45,099 nucleotides of DNA from RGIG1828 sp045586905 (GCA_045586905.1 JAZNBF010000008.1:1-45099); one strand, 5' to 3'; counted from the first letter of the stretch, positions 32,230-41,527 are shown. Program-made: numbers and translations. The notes: a model not told the origin generated them from the sequence alone.

Positions 32230-33828
32230 ATGTTTGAACAAAGTTTGACCTATGCCCTTCTTTTGCGCATCAAAAGCTTTTTTGCTCTGTATAGGACCTC
32301 GGCAACACATGAGCTTTTTTCCCTTGTGGTGTCGTTTTTAAAAAGGCTTTATGCGTCATATAACACCTCACGCACCAAAAAGGTCATCTATGGTTTTGCA
32401 GCATATATCCAAAAGCTCTTTCACACAAGCATCACCCGCAGATTTTTCCTGTGTGATTCGGCATTTGAAAAAATGTACGGTTCGTCTTTGTTTTACAATC
32501 TGACCTCACGGGTTGTTTCGTGGTTTTTGTCGGTTCCCGAAAGATTGGTTCCGTTTTTCAAAAAATGCCTTGGAACAGGATATACAGCTGCGGCGTGCAG
32601 ATGGATTCGTTCTTTCCCGTTTGTGCGTTTTGAATATATGCTGGGCGCATTTTTTGCCATAATGATGGTGTTTCCGGGAAAGGTGTGGAACAATATATAT
32701 GCAGTGGGAGGAGCTTTCCTTTTTGCTTTTCTCTACTATGTTTCGCGCATTTCGGGCTCGCGTTTTTCTGTGAACACAAAGGGCATCCCTCTTTCGCTGA
32801 TAGCGTTTCTGGTTTCAATCCTTGGCGGAGCTTTGATGTCGCCCGTGCTTTCCGACGGTGTGAGGATTGCACTGTTTTTCATCTCGTCAATAGTTTTTTC
32901 TCTTCTCATATGTGGCAGTATAGATGATGCAGAGCATCTTAAGGGCTTTGTTACAATAATCACTTCGGCACTTTTTGCTATGTGTCTGTATGCAATATAT
33001 CAGACAATTGTAGGTGTGCCTGTCGATTTTCTTCTCACCGATATATATACTAATGCCGGCATGCCCGGCAGAGCATATTCCACATTTGACAATCCAAACA
33101 ATTTTGCAGAGGCAATCGTACTCGTTATTCCCTTCCTCTATGCACTCATAATATGTGCAAAAGACAAGAGAGGAAAAGCGATATTTGCCATTATGTTTGC
33201 AGTGTGCCTCATAGCTCTCGGCACCACATATTCCCGTTCGTGCTATGTTGCTTTTGCAATAGCAACCGTTGTGTTTGCGATTATGTACGACTGGAGGCTT
33301 CTCATTCCTCTTTTTGTCATTGTGGTTGTTGCCATTCCGTTTTTGCCACAGTCTGTTTTCAACAGAATTCTTACAATCGGCTCCATGAACGATACATCCA
33401 ACTCATACAGAATTTATCTCTGGGATGGTGTTTTAAAGCTTGCCCGTCTGAAATGGCTGACGGGTGTGGGCATAGGCCCCGAAGCATTCACAGCCTCCTA
33501 CAAACCCTTTGCCCATATTTTTGCGGCAAAGGCACCCCATTCCCACATGCTCTATCTTGAGCTTTTGGTTGAGCTTGGTGTGGTGGGAGCGATGAGCTTT
33601 CTTGTTTTCATCTTCGGTGCCATCAAAAAAGGCTTAGGGGTTATCTCGGGTGCAAAAAAAGAGCTTAAATGCACAATAATTGCATGCATCAGCGCACTTT
33701 GCGGCATAAGCTTCACAGCGTGTGCAGAGTATATATGGTTCTATCCGAGAGTGATGTTTGTATTCTGGATAGTTGTGGGTGTGCTTCTCTGTGCAGTAAG
33801 ATGCGCAAGAAAGCAAAATAAAAACTAA
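32230..33828 (+). CDS. O-antigen ligase/polymerase-like (Wzy/WaaL) membrane protein
   Basis: A 532-residue polytopic protein. After a non-membrane region of about 130 residues there are about eleven hydrophobic segments. The large external loop between the later helices contains YSTFDNPNNFAEAIV, and the later part has SYRIYLWDGVLKLARLKWLTGVG and APHSHMLYLELLVELGVVG. These are landmarks of the O-antigen ligase domain family, which polymerises or transfers lipid-linked glycans outside the membrane. GGGGAGG precedes the ATG. Ligase and polymerase functions cannot be separated by sequence. Confidence 0.85.
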   Translation: MFEQSLTYALLLRIKSFFALYRTSATHELFSLVVSFLKRLYASYNTSRTKKVIYGFAAYIQKLFHTSITRRFFLCDSAFEKMYGSSLFYNLTSRVVSWFLSVPERLVPFFKKCLGTGYTAAACRWIRSFPFVRFEYMLGAFFAIMMVFPGKVWNNIYAVGGAFLFAFLYYVSRISGSRFSVNTKGIPLSLIAFLVSILGGALMSPVLSDGVRIALFFISSIVFSLLICGSIDDAEHLKGFVTIITSALFAMCLYAIYQTIVGVPVDFLLTDIYTNAGMPGRAYSTFDNPNNFAEAIVLVIPFLYALIICAKDKRGKAIFAIMFAVCLIALGTTYSRSCYVAFAIATVVFAIMYDWRLLIPLFVIVVVAIPFLPQSVFNRILTIGSMNDTSNSYRIYLWDGVLKLARLKWLTGVGIGPEAFTASYKPFAHIFAAKAPHSHMLYLELLVELGVVGAMSFLVFIFGAIKKGLGVISGAKKELKCTIIACISALCGISFTACAEYIWFYPRVMFVFWIVVGVLLCAVRCARKQNKN

Positions 33829-33842
33829 AAATCTCACATAAA

Positions 33843-33885
33843 AAGGGGATGTAAAAAACCTTTGTTTTTTACATCCCCTTCTTTT
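33843..33885. terminator. Bidirectional terminator
   Basis: Perfect 17-bp stem (33843-33859 and 33864-33880) with a 4-nt loop, between the ligase gene and the converging DUF5693 gene. T-rich on the plus side. Confidence 0.93.
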
Positions 33886-33891
33886 TGCGCG

Positions 33892-35580
33892 TCAGGTGCG
33901 TTTCTTTTTTGCCGGGTCAAACAACTTTGCGCACAAAATCAGCAAGGCTATGACAGGAATTGAAAACAAAAGTCCGTTCAATGTGCGAAGAGCCGACACC
34001 GAAAAGTCGGCAAACACATGGCAGAATGTGTTTGTGACAGATGCAAAAAGCACCGAAGAGCCCACAAAAAACAGCTCTTTCAAAAGCTTTGGCATTGAGC
34101 GATAAGACAAATACACTGAAAGTGCCAGGCAAGGCCAGCCGATTGCAAATTCCTTTGTTCTCGGTCTTACGCCCGATATCTCCGACACAAAATTTCTGAA
34201 AGCATTTTCAAACGGTGAAATTTTGGCGTTGCCGCTTCGGGTAACATACACAAACAAAGCTGCTGCGGCAATTGCCAGTGCTATGATGTGAGAAAGTCTT
34301 ATTTTTGAAAAGACTTTTCCGATGCCCTCACAAGACAAATTGAGACGGTTGTTTTCATATATCCACACGAATGCGAGCGAATATAAAACGGGCAAAACAA
34401 GCGAAAGCTTTACGCCTCTGAATATGAGGTTGTTGAGGTAGTAGTCAGTGCCCGAAAGCATTGCACCAAGGAAGACTGCGCCCAAAAGGAGCGAAATAAG
34501 AGCCGATGCAAAAACAATAAAAGTTGACGAAAAAAACGAAAAGCCTTTGTCTTTTACATGTTTTATCGCGGCCATGGTCACGCTGAACGAAAACATGGAG
34601 CTCATCGGGGCAAATGCCGATGGCACGAGCAAAATTAGCCTTTGCGGCAAAATATATACAAGTCCGAAAGCAACATATGCAAAAATGCAAAATGACCACT
34701 CAAGGAGAGCCATTCTTTTTTTGAGGAGAATTTCAATCATGACAAGTGCCATGATAAAGCAAATCATAACCGATGCCGAAGAGGCGAGGCGAAGGTTTGT
34801 TTCATAGCCCTTGAGGCTTATGTTTTTTCCCTCTTCATAGCCTGAACGAGTGGCGTGTTCTTTAAATCTTTTTGCGGCATTTACTGTTTGTCTTATTGCT
34901 TCATCTCTTGTGACAGAGCTGTTTTCTATGACATTGAGTGCCATAAACTCGGTGTTTCTGTCACAGAGGGAATTTGCCATGTGATGATACAAAAGCTCGC
35001 CAAGTTCATGGGGCGAAACCTCCGAATTGAGTCCTCCCGCAGGATTTTTCAATGTGGTGTAGCATCTCATGAGGCGCCCGCCGGCTGCATCAAGATATCT
35101 TTCATATCCCTTTGGCATTTCGTTTGAGAGCTGCTTTATGTTTTCGCACACAACCACCGTCATGGCATTGTCTTTTATAACTCTTTCAAGAGGAGCATCA
35201 TAGTTTTTGGCATCTTTGTGCCTTGATATGAGCATGTATTTTATATCATTTTCTTTAACGAGCAAATCGAGCTTTTCTTCAAAACCGTCCTCGCATTTTT
35301 CGCCGATGTTTATTCTCAGTGCTATGTCAAACCCAAGCTCTTTTGCCATTTGTATCTGACCGTGGTCAAAATCCGAATCGGTTTCATCTGAAATAAGAAG
35401 GGTTATACCGTTTTCTTTGAAAAACTCAAGCTCTTTTTCCGCTATGTCGGGTGTGAGCACCGGAGCAACCTCAAAACATGTGTGTGACGATTCGTAATCA
35501 ATTCTTGTCACAAAAGAGGGTAGGGCACACACGAGTGATATAATTACTGCAAGTATTATAAGAGCATTTCTTCTTTTCAT
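33892..35580 (-). CDS. DUF5693 polytopic membrane protein
   Basis: A 562-residue protein. An N-terminal signal-anchor is followed by an extracytoplasmic region of about 240 residues that resembles a TIM-like or polysaccharide deacetylase-like sensor fold (ENGITLLISDETDSD, AKELGFDIALRI). At least ten hydrophobic segments follow. DUF5693 is typically encoded near csaB in Clostridia, and csaB is at 41561 here. A role in wall polymer pyruvylation or export is therefore inferred. ATG at 35580 uses AGGAGTGA at the 3' end of the upstream flippase gene, 4 bp away. Confidence 0.8.
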   Translation of the reverse strand: MKRRNALIILAVIISLVCALPSFVTRIDYESSHTCFEVAPVLTPDIAEKELEFFKENGITLLISDETDSDFDHGQIQMAKELGFDIALRINIGEKCEDGFEEKLDLLVKENDIKYMLISRHKDAKNYDAPLERVIKDNAMTVVVCENIKQLSNEMPKGYERYLDAAGGRLMRCYTTLKNPAGGLNSEVSPHELGELLYHHMANSLCDRNTEFMALNVIENSSVTRDEAIRQTVNAAKRFKEHATRSGYEEGKNISLKGYETNLRLASSASVMICFIMALVMIEILLKKRMALLEWSFCIFAYVAFGLVYILPQRLILLVPSAFAPMSSMFSFSVTMAAIKHVKDKGFSFFSSTFIVFASALISLLLGAVFLGAMLSGTDYYLNNLIFRGVKLSLVLPVLYSLAFVWIYENNRLNLSCEGIGKVFSKIRLSHIIALAIAAAALFVYVTRSGNAKISPFENAFRNFVSEISGVRPRTKEFAIGWPCLALSVYLSYRSMPKLLKELFFVGSSVLFASVTNTFCHVFADFSVSALRTLNGLLFSIPVIALLILCAKLFDPAKKKRT

Positions 35581-35584
35581 ACAA

Positions 35585-37084
35585 TCACTCCTGCTTCAGG
35601 GTGTTTTTCTGCCCTGCAATTATATACCGTGCACATCCTGTAACAAAGATGCATGCGACATACACAAGTGCACAAATAAGCAGACGGGGTAAAAAGCGTA
35701 TGGCAGTGTCTGCAAAAGGCAGGCTGAAAAGAGCAGTGAGCCTGTATGCTGCGAATGCAAGCAATCCCGAAAATGTGATTTTGCACACATTGAGTATAAG
35801 CTCTTTTGAGATATAATTGCCAATGCTTCTGGATATTGCCCAGAGGATGCATAATGCATAGACGAAAAACAAAACAGTTGTTGAAAGGGCAGTCATATAT
35901 GCATTTCCCTTGCAGAGAATAAAATTCACAAAAGGCTTTAAAATAACAACCAGAAGTGTGCCTGCCACTGTGTAACGATATTTTCCGTCGAGGTAGAGGA
36001 GCTTGTTGAGCAGCTCCTGACACACATATCCGAAAATGCCGAAGGTATATATCGCAAAAAGCAGAGCTGTTTCTGCGCTCATTTTTGAAGTAAACTCGCC
36101 TCTTTCGTAGAGGAGGGTGATGATGTCTTTGCCAAAGCACGACACCGTGAGAATAAATGGCACAAATATGGCAAGGAGCACGGTTATGATGTAGCCGAGA
36201 ATTTTTCTCACCATGTCTTTGTTGCCGCTTTCAAAATGGCGGCAGATAGACGGATATGAAACATTGCTCATTGCAACAACGAAAACGCTTGCTATTGTCA
36301 CAAAAAGATTGGATGCATAGTTGATGGTGGAAGCTGCGCCCGAAACCGACGAAACCGATGCCTTGTCGATAACAAACACAAGCTGAAACATCATGCCCGA
36401 GATAAATATAAACACTGCTTCTCTGTTTTCTTTGCCTTTCGCACCGTTTCTGCCTGTGCAAAGAGAAAAACGGAATCCTTTTTTAAGAAAGCTCGGTAAA
36501 AGCACAACCACATGCAAAAACCAGCCGATGGTGGTGATTATGCTGACGGTGAAAATGTCTGTTTCCGGCACAAGAAGTGATGCGATGATTACGATGTTGT
36601 AGGGCAGGCTCATCACCGATGTGACAAAAAACACTCCCGAATTCTGAAGTGCGCCCGACATGATGTAGGCCACAACAACAAAAAGGCAGCTTGGAAGCAT
36701 TATGTGGAAAATATCTGCTGCCACATGGTGCATGTGCTCGCCAAGTCCGGGGAGAAGAAGATTAACAAGCACATCTGAAAGAAGATACATCACTGCAATA
36801 GCAATGGCTACAACAACAGAAGTTTTTGCAATGAACTGAGCCACATATTCCTTTTGCCTCTGAGGGTTTCTGTTTTCGGGTTTGTTGAGATTTTTTATGA
36901 CAAGAGTGGATAGTGCACTGCCTATGCCGGTGAAAATGAGGCTGGCAATGCCGAAAATCTGGAAATATATGTCGGTGTATTCGCTTGCGCCAAAGCTCGA
37001 TGCAAAAACTATGTCTCTTAAAAATCCGAGACATTTTGCAAAAAGTATGCCAAGCACTACTAAAATGTATGCACTGCCTTTCAC
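35585..37084 (-). CDS. MurJ/MVF-family lipid-linked glycan flippase (copy 1)
   Basis: A 499-residue protein of the MOP/MVF superfamily with 13-14 hydrophobic segments. It opens with the MurJ-like pattern LGILFAKCLGFLRDIVFASSFG (spread over residues 9-31), and has GIGSALSTLVI and YERGEFT. It probably flips lipid II or another undecaprenyl-linked unit. The start is set at GTG 37084 because AAAGGAG is spaced eight bases before it; a GTG at 37093 overlaps that site. It is co-transcribed with DUF5693. The second copy at 38356 makes it unclear which one serves peptidoglycan. Confidence 0.85.
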   Translation of the reverse strand: MKGSAYILVVLGILFAKCLGFLRDIVFASSFGASEYTDIYFQIFGIASLIFTGIGSALSTLVIKNLNKPENRNPQRQKEYVAQFIAKTSVVVAIAIAVMYLLSDVLVNLLLPGLGEHMHHVAADIFHIMLPSCLFVVVAYIMSGALQNSGVFFVTSVMSLPYNIVIIASLLVPETDIFTVSIITTIGWFLHVVVLLPSFLKKGFRFSLCTGRNGAKGKENREAVFIFISGMMFQLVFVIDKASVSSVSGAASTINYASNLFVTIASVFVVAMSNVSYPSICRHFESGNKDMVRKILGYIITVLLAIFVPFILTVSCFGKDIITLLYERGEFTSKMSAETALLFAIYTFGIFGYVCQELLNKLLYLDGKYRYTVAGTLLVVILKPFVNFILCKGNAYMTALSTTVLFFVYALCILWAISRSIGNYISKELILNVCKITFSGLLAFAAYRLTALFSLPFADTAIRFLPRLLICALVYVACIFVTGCARYIIAGQKNTLKQE

Positions 37085-37176
37085 TATCGTCACTCCTTTC
37101 GGAAATATCTTTCCACAATATACTAATATATATAATACAACATTAGCTTTTATTAGTCAAGACTTGCACTTTAGGC

Positions 37177-37399
37177 GGTGCTCCTCAGGGACAAATTGCT
37201 CAAAAAACTCTATTTTGGCGCATAACTGTGTCAAAACGCCTTGAAATCCGCCGGGATTCCTTCGGCATTTTTCCGTGTTCTGCACTCAAAATCGAGATTT
37301 TTGAGTGGGAAATGCAGTTTTGGGTTAGGTATTTTTCAGTTTAGAGGAGTCATAAAAAGAAAACAACAAGCCAAAACCAAATTATCCCCAAGGAGCACC
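37177..37399. repeat. Structured interspersed element, copy 1
   Basis: Imperfect terminal inverted repeats (37177-37195 and 37381-37399, GGTGCTCCT and AGGAGCACC at the ends) enclose two hairpins. One, 37238-37266, pairs GCC/GGC outside and ATCC/GGAT inside and shares its layout and sequence with copy 2 at 38095-38125. The other pairs CACTCAAAA with TTTTGAGTG near 37284-37308. It occupies most of the 400 bp between the flippase and acyltransferase genes. No protein-coding gene is supported. Confidence 0.65.
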
Positions 37400-37420
37400 A
37401 TCTTAGGCAGTGCTTTTGTG

Positions 37421-37449
37421 TTGACTAAAAGCAGGGTTTATGATAAAAT
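37421..37449 (+). promoter_or_regulatory. Acyltransferase promoter
   Basis: TTGACT (37421-37426), a 17-bp spacer and TAAAAT (37444-37449), placed directly after the repeat element. Confidence 0.7.
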
Positions 37450-37489
37450 GAATATGTATGCTTACATATACTTTGGAAAGAGTGATGTT

Positions 37490-38032
37490 ATGAATATGAG
37501 AGATTTTGCAACAAATGCTCTGGCAGTTGTCAGAGGTATATTGACAAGATATAAATTTGCTTCATCGGGCTCTCTTCTCCGTGTCGAATCGGGCGTGCGC
37601 ATCTGGCGCTCAAACGGTAGCGTGAGCGTGGGCAACAGGGTGCTTTTGCACAGGGGTGTCAAGCTCAGTGCCTATGGAGCTGACAGCGAAGCCCGCATCA
37701 TCATCGGTGACCGCACCTACATCGGCGACCGTACCGAGATTCATGCAGGCTCCCTTGTGGAAATAGGCTCTGGGTGTGACATCTCGTGGGATTGTAACAT
37801 CCTCGACCGTGACTATCACAAATTCAACTCCGACGAAGAAAACATAAAACCTGTTAAAATCTGCAACAATGTGTGGATTGGCTGTGGCGTAACCGTTCTC
37901 AAGGGTGTCACCATAGGCGAGGGCGCAGTTGTTGCGGCAGGCTCGGTGGTCACAAAAGATGTGCCGCCGCACACTCTTTGCGGAGGCAATCCTGCCAAAG
38001 TTATAAAAGAAAATATATATTGGAAACCATAA
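37490..38032 (+). CDS. Hexapeptide-repeat O-acyltransferase
   Basis: A 180-residue left-handed beta-helix protein of the maltose/WbbJ-type acetyltransferase family. Hexapeptide turns are visible from about residue 40 (VSVGNRVLLHRGVKLSA, IIIGDRTYIGDRTEIHAGS). The catalytic histidine is probably in LDRDYH, and the C-terminus carries IGEGAVVAAGSVVTKDVPP and GGNPAKVIK. It presumably transfers an acetyl group to a glycan precursor. ATG at 37490 follows GGAAAGAG. Its stop codon coincides with the first bases of the repeat element at 38031, and another element lies upstream. Confidence 0.88.
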   Translation: MNMRDFATNALAVVRGILTRYKFASSGSLLRVESGVRIWRSNGSVSVGNRVLLHRGVKLSAYGADSEARIIIGDRTYIGDRTEIHAGSLVEIGSGCDISWDCNILDRDYHKFNSDEENIKPVKICNNVWIGCGVTVLKGVTIGEGAVVAAGSVVTKDVPPHTLCGGNPAKVIKENIYWKP

Positions 38033-38306
38033 GCAGTTGCGTCAGTATCCGAACTCGCCAAAATCAAGTAAAATAGCAGTTTTTCATCGTTGTCGGTCTT
38101 GAAATACGCCAGTATTCCTTCGACCTTTCGCCTCGAAAAACAAACAATTTTATCTTGATTTTGGTTGGAACAATTTTAGTTGCTGTGTTTTTGCGGCAAT
38201 GCGAGGCAAAAACGCAGTAAATGCTGACGCATTTGCGAGTATTTTAACAATGCAGTGGCGTAAAAACACGCACCTAAAACGGGTTCGGATATTAACGCAA
38301 CTGCTT
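38031..38306. repeat. Structured interspersed element, copy 2
   Basis: Perfect terminal inverted repeats: AAGCAGTTGCGT at 38031-38042 with its complement at 38295-38306, then TATCCGAAC at 38046-38054 with its complement at 38283-38291. Inside are a long imperfect hairpin (CCAAAATCAAG near 38058 with CTTGATTTTGG near 38154) capped by the core hairpin 38095-38125, and a second hairpin near 38188-38215 (GTTTTTGC/GCAAAAAC). It fills the gap between the acyltransferase and the second flippase. No transposase or gene. Confidence 0.75.
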
Positions 38307-38355
38307 AAGCACACAGGAAATGAATTTCAAGTGCAAAAAAACGGTGGTGTAACCT

Positions 38356-39888
38356 TTGAAAAAGAAAAACATAGGCTCTCTTATCGGCTCTGTTATGGTG
38401 ATAATGATAGCCTCCCGGCTTTTGTCTCTTTTCAGCTCTCAGCTGTATATGTCGGTTTTCGGCACTGACAACATCTACATAAACATCTATTCCTATGCCA
38501 TAAACATTCCAAACATCATCTTCACAGCCATCGGCACTGCGCTCTCCACAGTGGTCATTCCCATTTATGTGGGGCACAGGGCAGTGGGTGACAACGATAA
38601 GGCAAAGCTTTTTGCCGACAACATCATCACGGTTTCTACCGTGCTCACCTTTGTGCTTGTTGTTTTTGGCATATGCATTTCGCCCATTCTTGTGGGCTTC
38701 ACAGGCTTTTCTGAAAATGCCTCTCACTTTGCATATGCAAAAAAATGTCTTATGATAGTCATGCCGGTGATGTTTTTCTATGCGTGGAACTACATCTTTC
38801 AGGGCATGCTTCAGGCTGAGGGCAAATTCTCTCTTCCTGCTTTTGTGAGCGTTCCGAGCTCGCTCATAGTCATTGGCTATGTGCTTTTCCTGTCTGGCCG
38901 CTTCGGTGTGACGGGACTTTTCTATGCAAGCCTTGTCGGTTTGTCGCTTCAGGCGCTCATTCTCATTCCGCCACTTGTGAGAGGCGGCTACAAATACCGT
39001 CCTCGTTTCAGGCTGAAAGACCCCGACATAATAAAGTCTGCCAAAATGACTCTCCCCGTGCTCGTGGGTGTGGGGGCATATCAGCTCAACATGCTTTTCA
39101 ACTCCACCATGATTGCACGCTATGAGACAGGCCTTGTTACCATTCTCACCTTTGTGCAGAACATAACCATTCAGCTTGTGCTTGCTTTTGTATATTCGGT
39201 CACAGCAGTAATATACCCGCGTCTTTCCGAAAGTGCGGCAAAAGGTGACATGTCGGAATATAAAGACACTCTGGGCGGCATATTAAAAACAGTGTCAGCC
39301 TTTCTCATCCCCATAAGTGTTGGCTTCATCTCGGTGAGAGAGCCGCTTTTAAACTTTCTTGTTGCATGGGGCAAGGTGACGGGCGACGCAGTTGACAAAG
39401 CAGAGGTTTTTCTTTGTCTCTATTCACTCGGCATCATAGGAATAGGACTTAAGGAAATTTTGGACCGTGCTTTTTATTCTGTGAAAAACACTAAAATTTC
39501 AGCAGTCAACGGTTTTGTCATCATGTTTGCAAATGTGGTGCTGAGCCTCTCGTTTATGCCTCTCTTGGGCGCCTACGGCATACCTCTTGCATATTCAATT
39601 TCTTCAATCATCGGTCTTTTGAATCTTTTATATCAGCTCAGAAGAAAAATCGGAGCATTTGCAAAAGGCATGGGGACAGAAATCATAAAGTCAGTCATCT
39701 GTTCGGCGATAATGCTTTTTATAGTACACCTTGTCAGCACATATCTTGGCGCATATCTTATCTCCGACAGCTTCTTTGCAAGGGCATTAAAGCTTATTGT
39801 TCCTGCAGTTTCGGGAGTGATTTCTTATGCATCTTTCGGCTTTGTTTTCAGAATTGAAGCCATAAAAAACTTTAAAATGTCAAAATAA
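38356..39888 (+). CDS. MurJ/MVF-family lipid-linked glycan flippase (copy 2)
   Basis: A 510-residue polytopic protein with 13-14 hydrophobic segments. It is related to the copy at 35585 by the shared layout (IFTAIGTALSTVVIPIY, FNSTMIARY, TAVIYPRLSESAAKGD). It opens MKKKNIGSLIGSVMVIMIASRL. The start is TTG at 38356, six bases after GGTGGTG; no ATG is suitably placed. It begins the plus-strand run flippase, acyltransferase-GT4, GT4-CsaB, and is probably devoted to that polymer. Confidence 0.87.
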   Translation: MKKKNIGSLIGSVMVIMIASRLLSLFSSQLYMSVFGTDNIYINIYSYAINIPNIIFTAIGTALSTVVIPIYVGHRAVGDNDKAKLFADNIITVSTVLTFVLVVFGICISPILVGFTGFSENASHFAYAKKCLMIVMPVMFFYAWNYIFQGMLQAEGKFSLPAFVSVPSSLIVIGYVLFLSGRFGVTGLFYASLVGLSLQALILIPPLVRGGYKYRPRFRLKDPDIIKSAKMTLPVLVGVGAYQLNMLFNSTMIARYETGLVTILTFVQNITIQLVLAFVYSVTAVIYPRLSESAAKGDMSEYKDTLGGILKTVSAFLIPISVGFISVREPLLNFLVAWGKVTGDAVDKAEVFLCLYSLGIIGIGLKEILDRAFYSVKNTKISAVNGFVIMFANVVLSLSFMPLLGAYGIPLAYSISSIIGLLNLLYQLRRKIGAFAKGMGTEIIKSVICSAIMLFIVHLVSTYLGAYLISDSFFARALKLIVPAVSGVISYASFGFVFRIEAIKNFKMSK

Positions 39889-39901
39889 AAGGAGTGGTAA
39901 A

Positions 39902-41527
39902 ATGGGCAAAATCTCTTTTGCCATAAGCTATGCGATGTACTACCTATATGCAAGGCATCTTCCGTCATCGGATGTGCCATATAGCTTTGGCTCAAAAAAA
40001 ATAAGAGCTTTTTTTGCTCGGCGCATGCTTAGTGCTGTGGGCAAAAATGTCAACATAGAGCACGGAGCGTTTTTTGCCTCGGGCAGAGACATTTCCATAG
40101 GCAACAATTCGGGCCTTGGCATAAACTGCCGCGTAGCAGGGCCGCTCAGCATCGGTGACGATGTTATGATGGCGCCGAATGTGAGCATCTACACTCAAAA
40201 CCACGAAACTGAAAATATATACAGGCCCATGCGCCTCCAGACTGCACCCAAGAAGAAGGTTACCATAGGAAACGATGTGTGGATAGGAGCAAATGCAATA
40301 ATCCTTCCAGGTGTAACCGTAGGCAACGGAGTAATTATTGCTGCAGGTGCAGTTGTCACCAAAGACGTACCCGATTATTCCGTCGTTGGTGGCAATCCCG
40401 CAAAAATAATCAAGACAAGAACCCAGAAGGAGGGCACACCAAAGATGAAAATTCTTTATCTTATCAACTATGCAGGAAACGCAGGCACCGAAAAATATGT
40501 GTATAATCTCATAAGAACCTACGAGAGTGCCGACACAAAATGCTATCTTGGCTATGGCATCGACGGTAAGCTTTCGGAAGATGTGAAGAATCTCGGCATT
40601 CCCACATTCAAATTTGAAATGCGTCATCCTTTCGATAAAAAGGCAGCCAAAGCACTGGCAGACTATTGTCGTGAAAACAATATAGACGTTATTCACGCTC
40701 AATATCCGAGAGAAAACTACATAGCAATTCTTTCTCAGAAATATTACAGCGGCACAAAGGTGGTGTACACTTGCCATCTCACACTCAAAACAAACTTCCT
40801 CTGGAAGATAACCAACAGGATTATGACAAAGAAAAACCACAAAATAATCTCTGTGTGCAACAACGGTAAAGACCTCATGATAGGCAACGGTGTGAAAGCC
40901 GACAAGATAGAGGTCATCTACAATGGCATAAAACCCCACACCCGCACAGGCGCAAAAGAAGACCTGAGAAAAGAGCTTGGCATCGACGAAGACACATTTG
41001 TTATGACAACTCTCGCCCGCTATCACATAGCAAAGGGCCTCGACTATCTTACCAATTCCATCGAAAAGCTCACAAAGCTCACCGATAAAAAGTTTGCTCT
41101 TCTCATCCTTGGCGAAGGCGAGCTCTGGGACGAAATAACTGCTCTCATACGCTCCAAAGGCCTCGAAGACAAAATTCTTCAGCTCGGCTACCGTACCGAT
41201 GCAGGCGAAATACTTAAAATCAGCGACCTCTACATCAACAGTGCCAAATGCTATGAGGCTCTTTCATTTGCCATACTTGAGGCAATGGACGCATCTCTTC
41301 CCGTCATCGCCACAAATGTGGGCGGAAATGGCGACATTCTTTCACCCGAAAACGATTGCGGCATTCTTGTGGAATATGGCGATTGCGATGCCATGGCAAA
41401 TGCCATCCACACCATGATGACCGATGAAGAATTAAGAAAGAAATATTCGGAAAATGCAATAAAAGCAGTAGACACAGTGTTCAATCTTGACAAACTGCTG
41501 GACGACACTTACAAATTATATTTCTGA
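39902..41527 (+). CDS. Acyltransferase-GT4 glycosyltransferase fusion
   Basis: A 541-residue two-domain protein. Residues 1-180 form a hexapeptide acyltransferase (IGNNSGLGINCRVAGP, catalytic H101 in TQNHETE, GNDVWIGANAIILPGVTVG, GGNPAKIIK). Residues 182-541 form a GT4 glycosyltransferase (NYAGNAGTEKYV, VIYNGI, then the EX7E motif in YEALSFAILEAM). AAGGAGG at 40427-40433 and an in-frame ATG at 40445 lie exactly at the domain junction, so GT4 may also be made alone. ATG at 39902 follows AAAGGAG. It probably assembles and acetylates a surface glycan. Confidence 0.88.
   Translation: MGKISFAISYAMYYLYARHLPSSDVPYSFGSKKIRAFFARRMLSAVGKNVNIEHGAFFASGRDISIGNNSGLGINCRVAGPLSIGDDVMMAPNVSIYTQNHETENIYRPMRLQTAPKKKVTIGNDVWIGANAIILPGVTVGNGVIIAAGAVVTKDVPDYSVVGGNPAKIIKTRTQKEGTPKMKILYLINYAGNAGTEKYVYNLIRTYESADTKCYLGYGIDGKLSEDVKNLGIPTFKFEMRHPFDKKAAKALADYCRENNIDVIHAQYPRENYIAILSQKYYSGTKVVYTCHLTLKTNFLWKITNRIMTKKNHKIISVCNNGKDLMIGNGVKADKIEVIYNGIKPHTRTGAKEDLRKELGIDEDTFVMTTLARYHIAKGLDYLTNSIEKLTKLTDKKFALLILGEGELWDEITALIRSKGLEDKILQLGYRTDAGEILKISDLYINSAKCYEALSFAILEAMDASLPVIATNVGGNGDILSPENDCGILVEYGDCDAMANAIHTMMTDEELRKKYSENAIKAVDTVFNLDKLLDDTYKLYF
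40427..40447 (+). promoter_or_regulatory. Internal ribosome binding site and start for GT4 alone
   Basis: AAGGAGG at 40427-40433, eleven bases, then ATG at 40445-40447, in frame within the fusion. The ATG opens MKILYLINYAGNAGTEKYV, a typical GT4 N-terminus. Confidence 0.5.

Noticed and set aside
38199..38468. Plus-strand frame of 89 codons before the second flippase
   Set aside because: It covers the right part of repeat element 2 and overlaps the flippase start in another frame.
39992..41026. Minus-strand reading frame of 344 codons
   Set aside because: Antisense shadow of the acyltransferase-GT4 gene. It is Cys- and His-rich with no domain pattern and no start signal.
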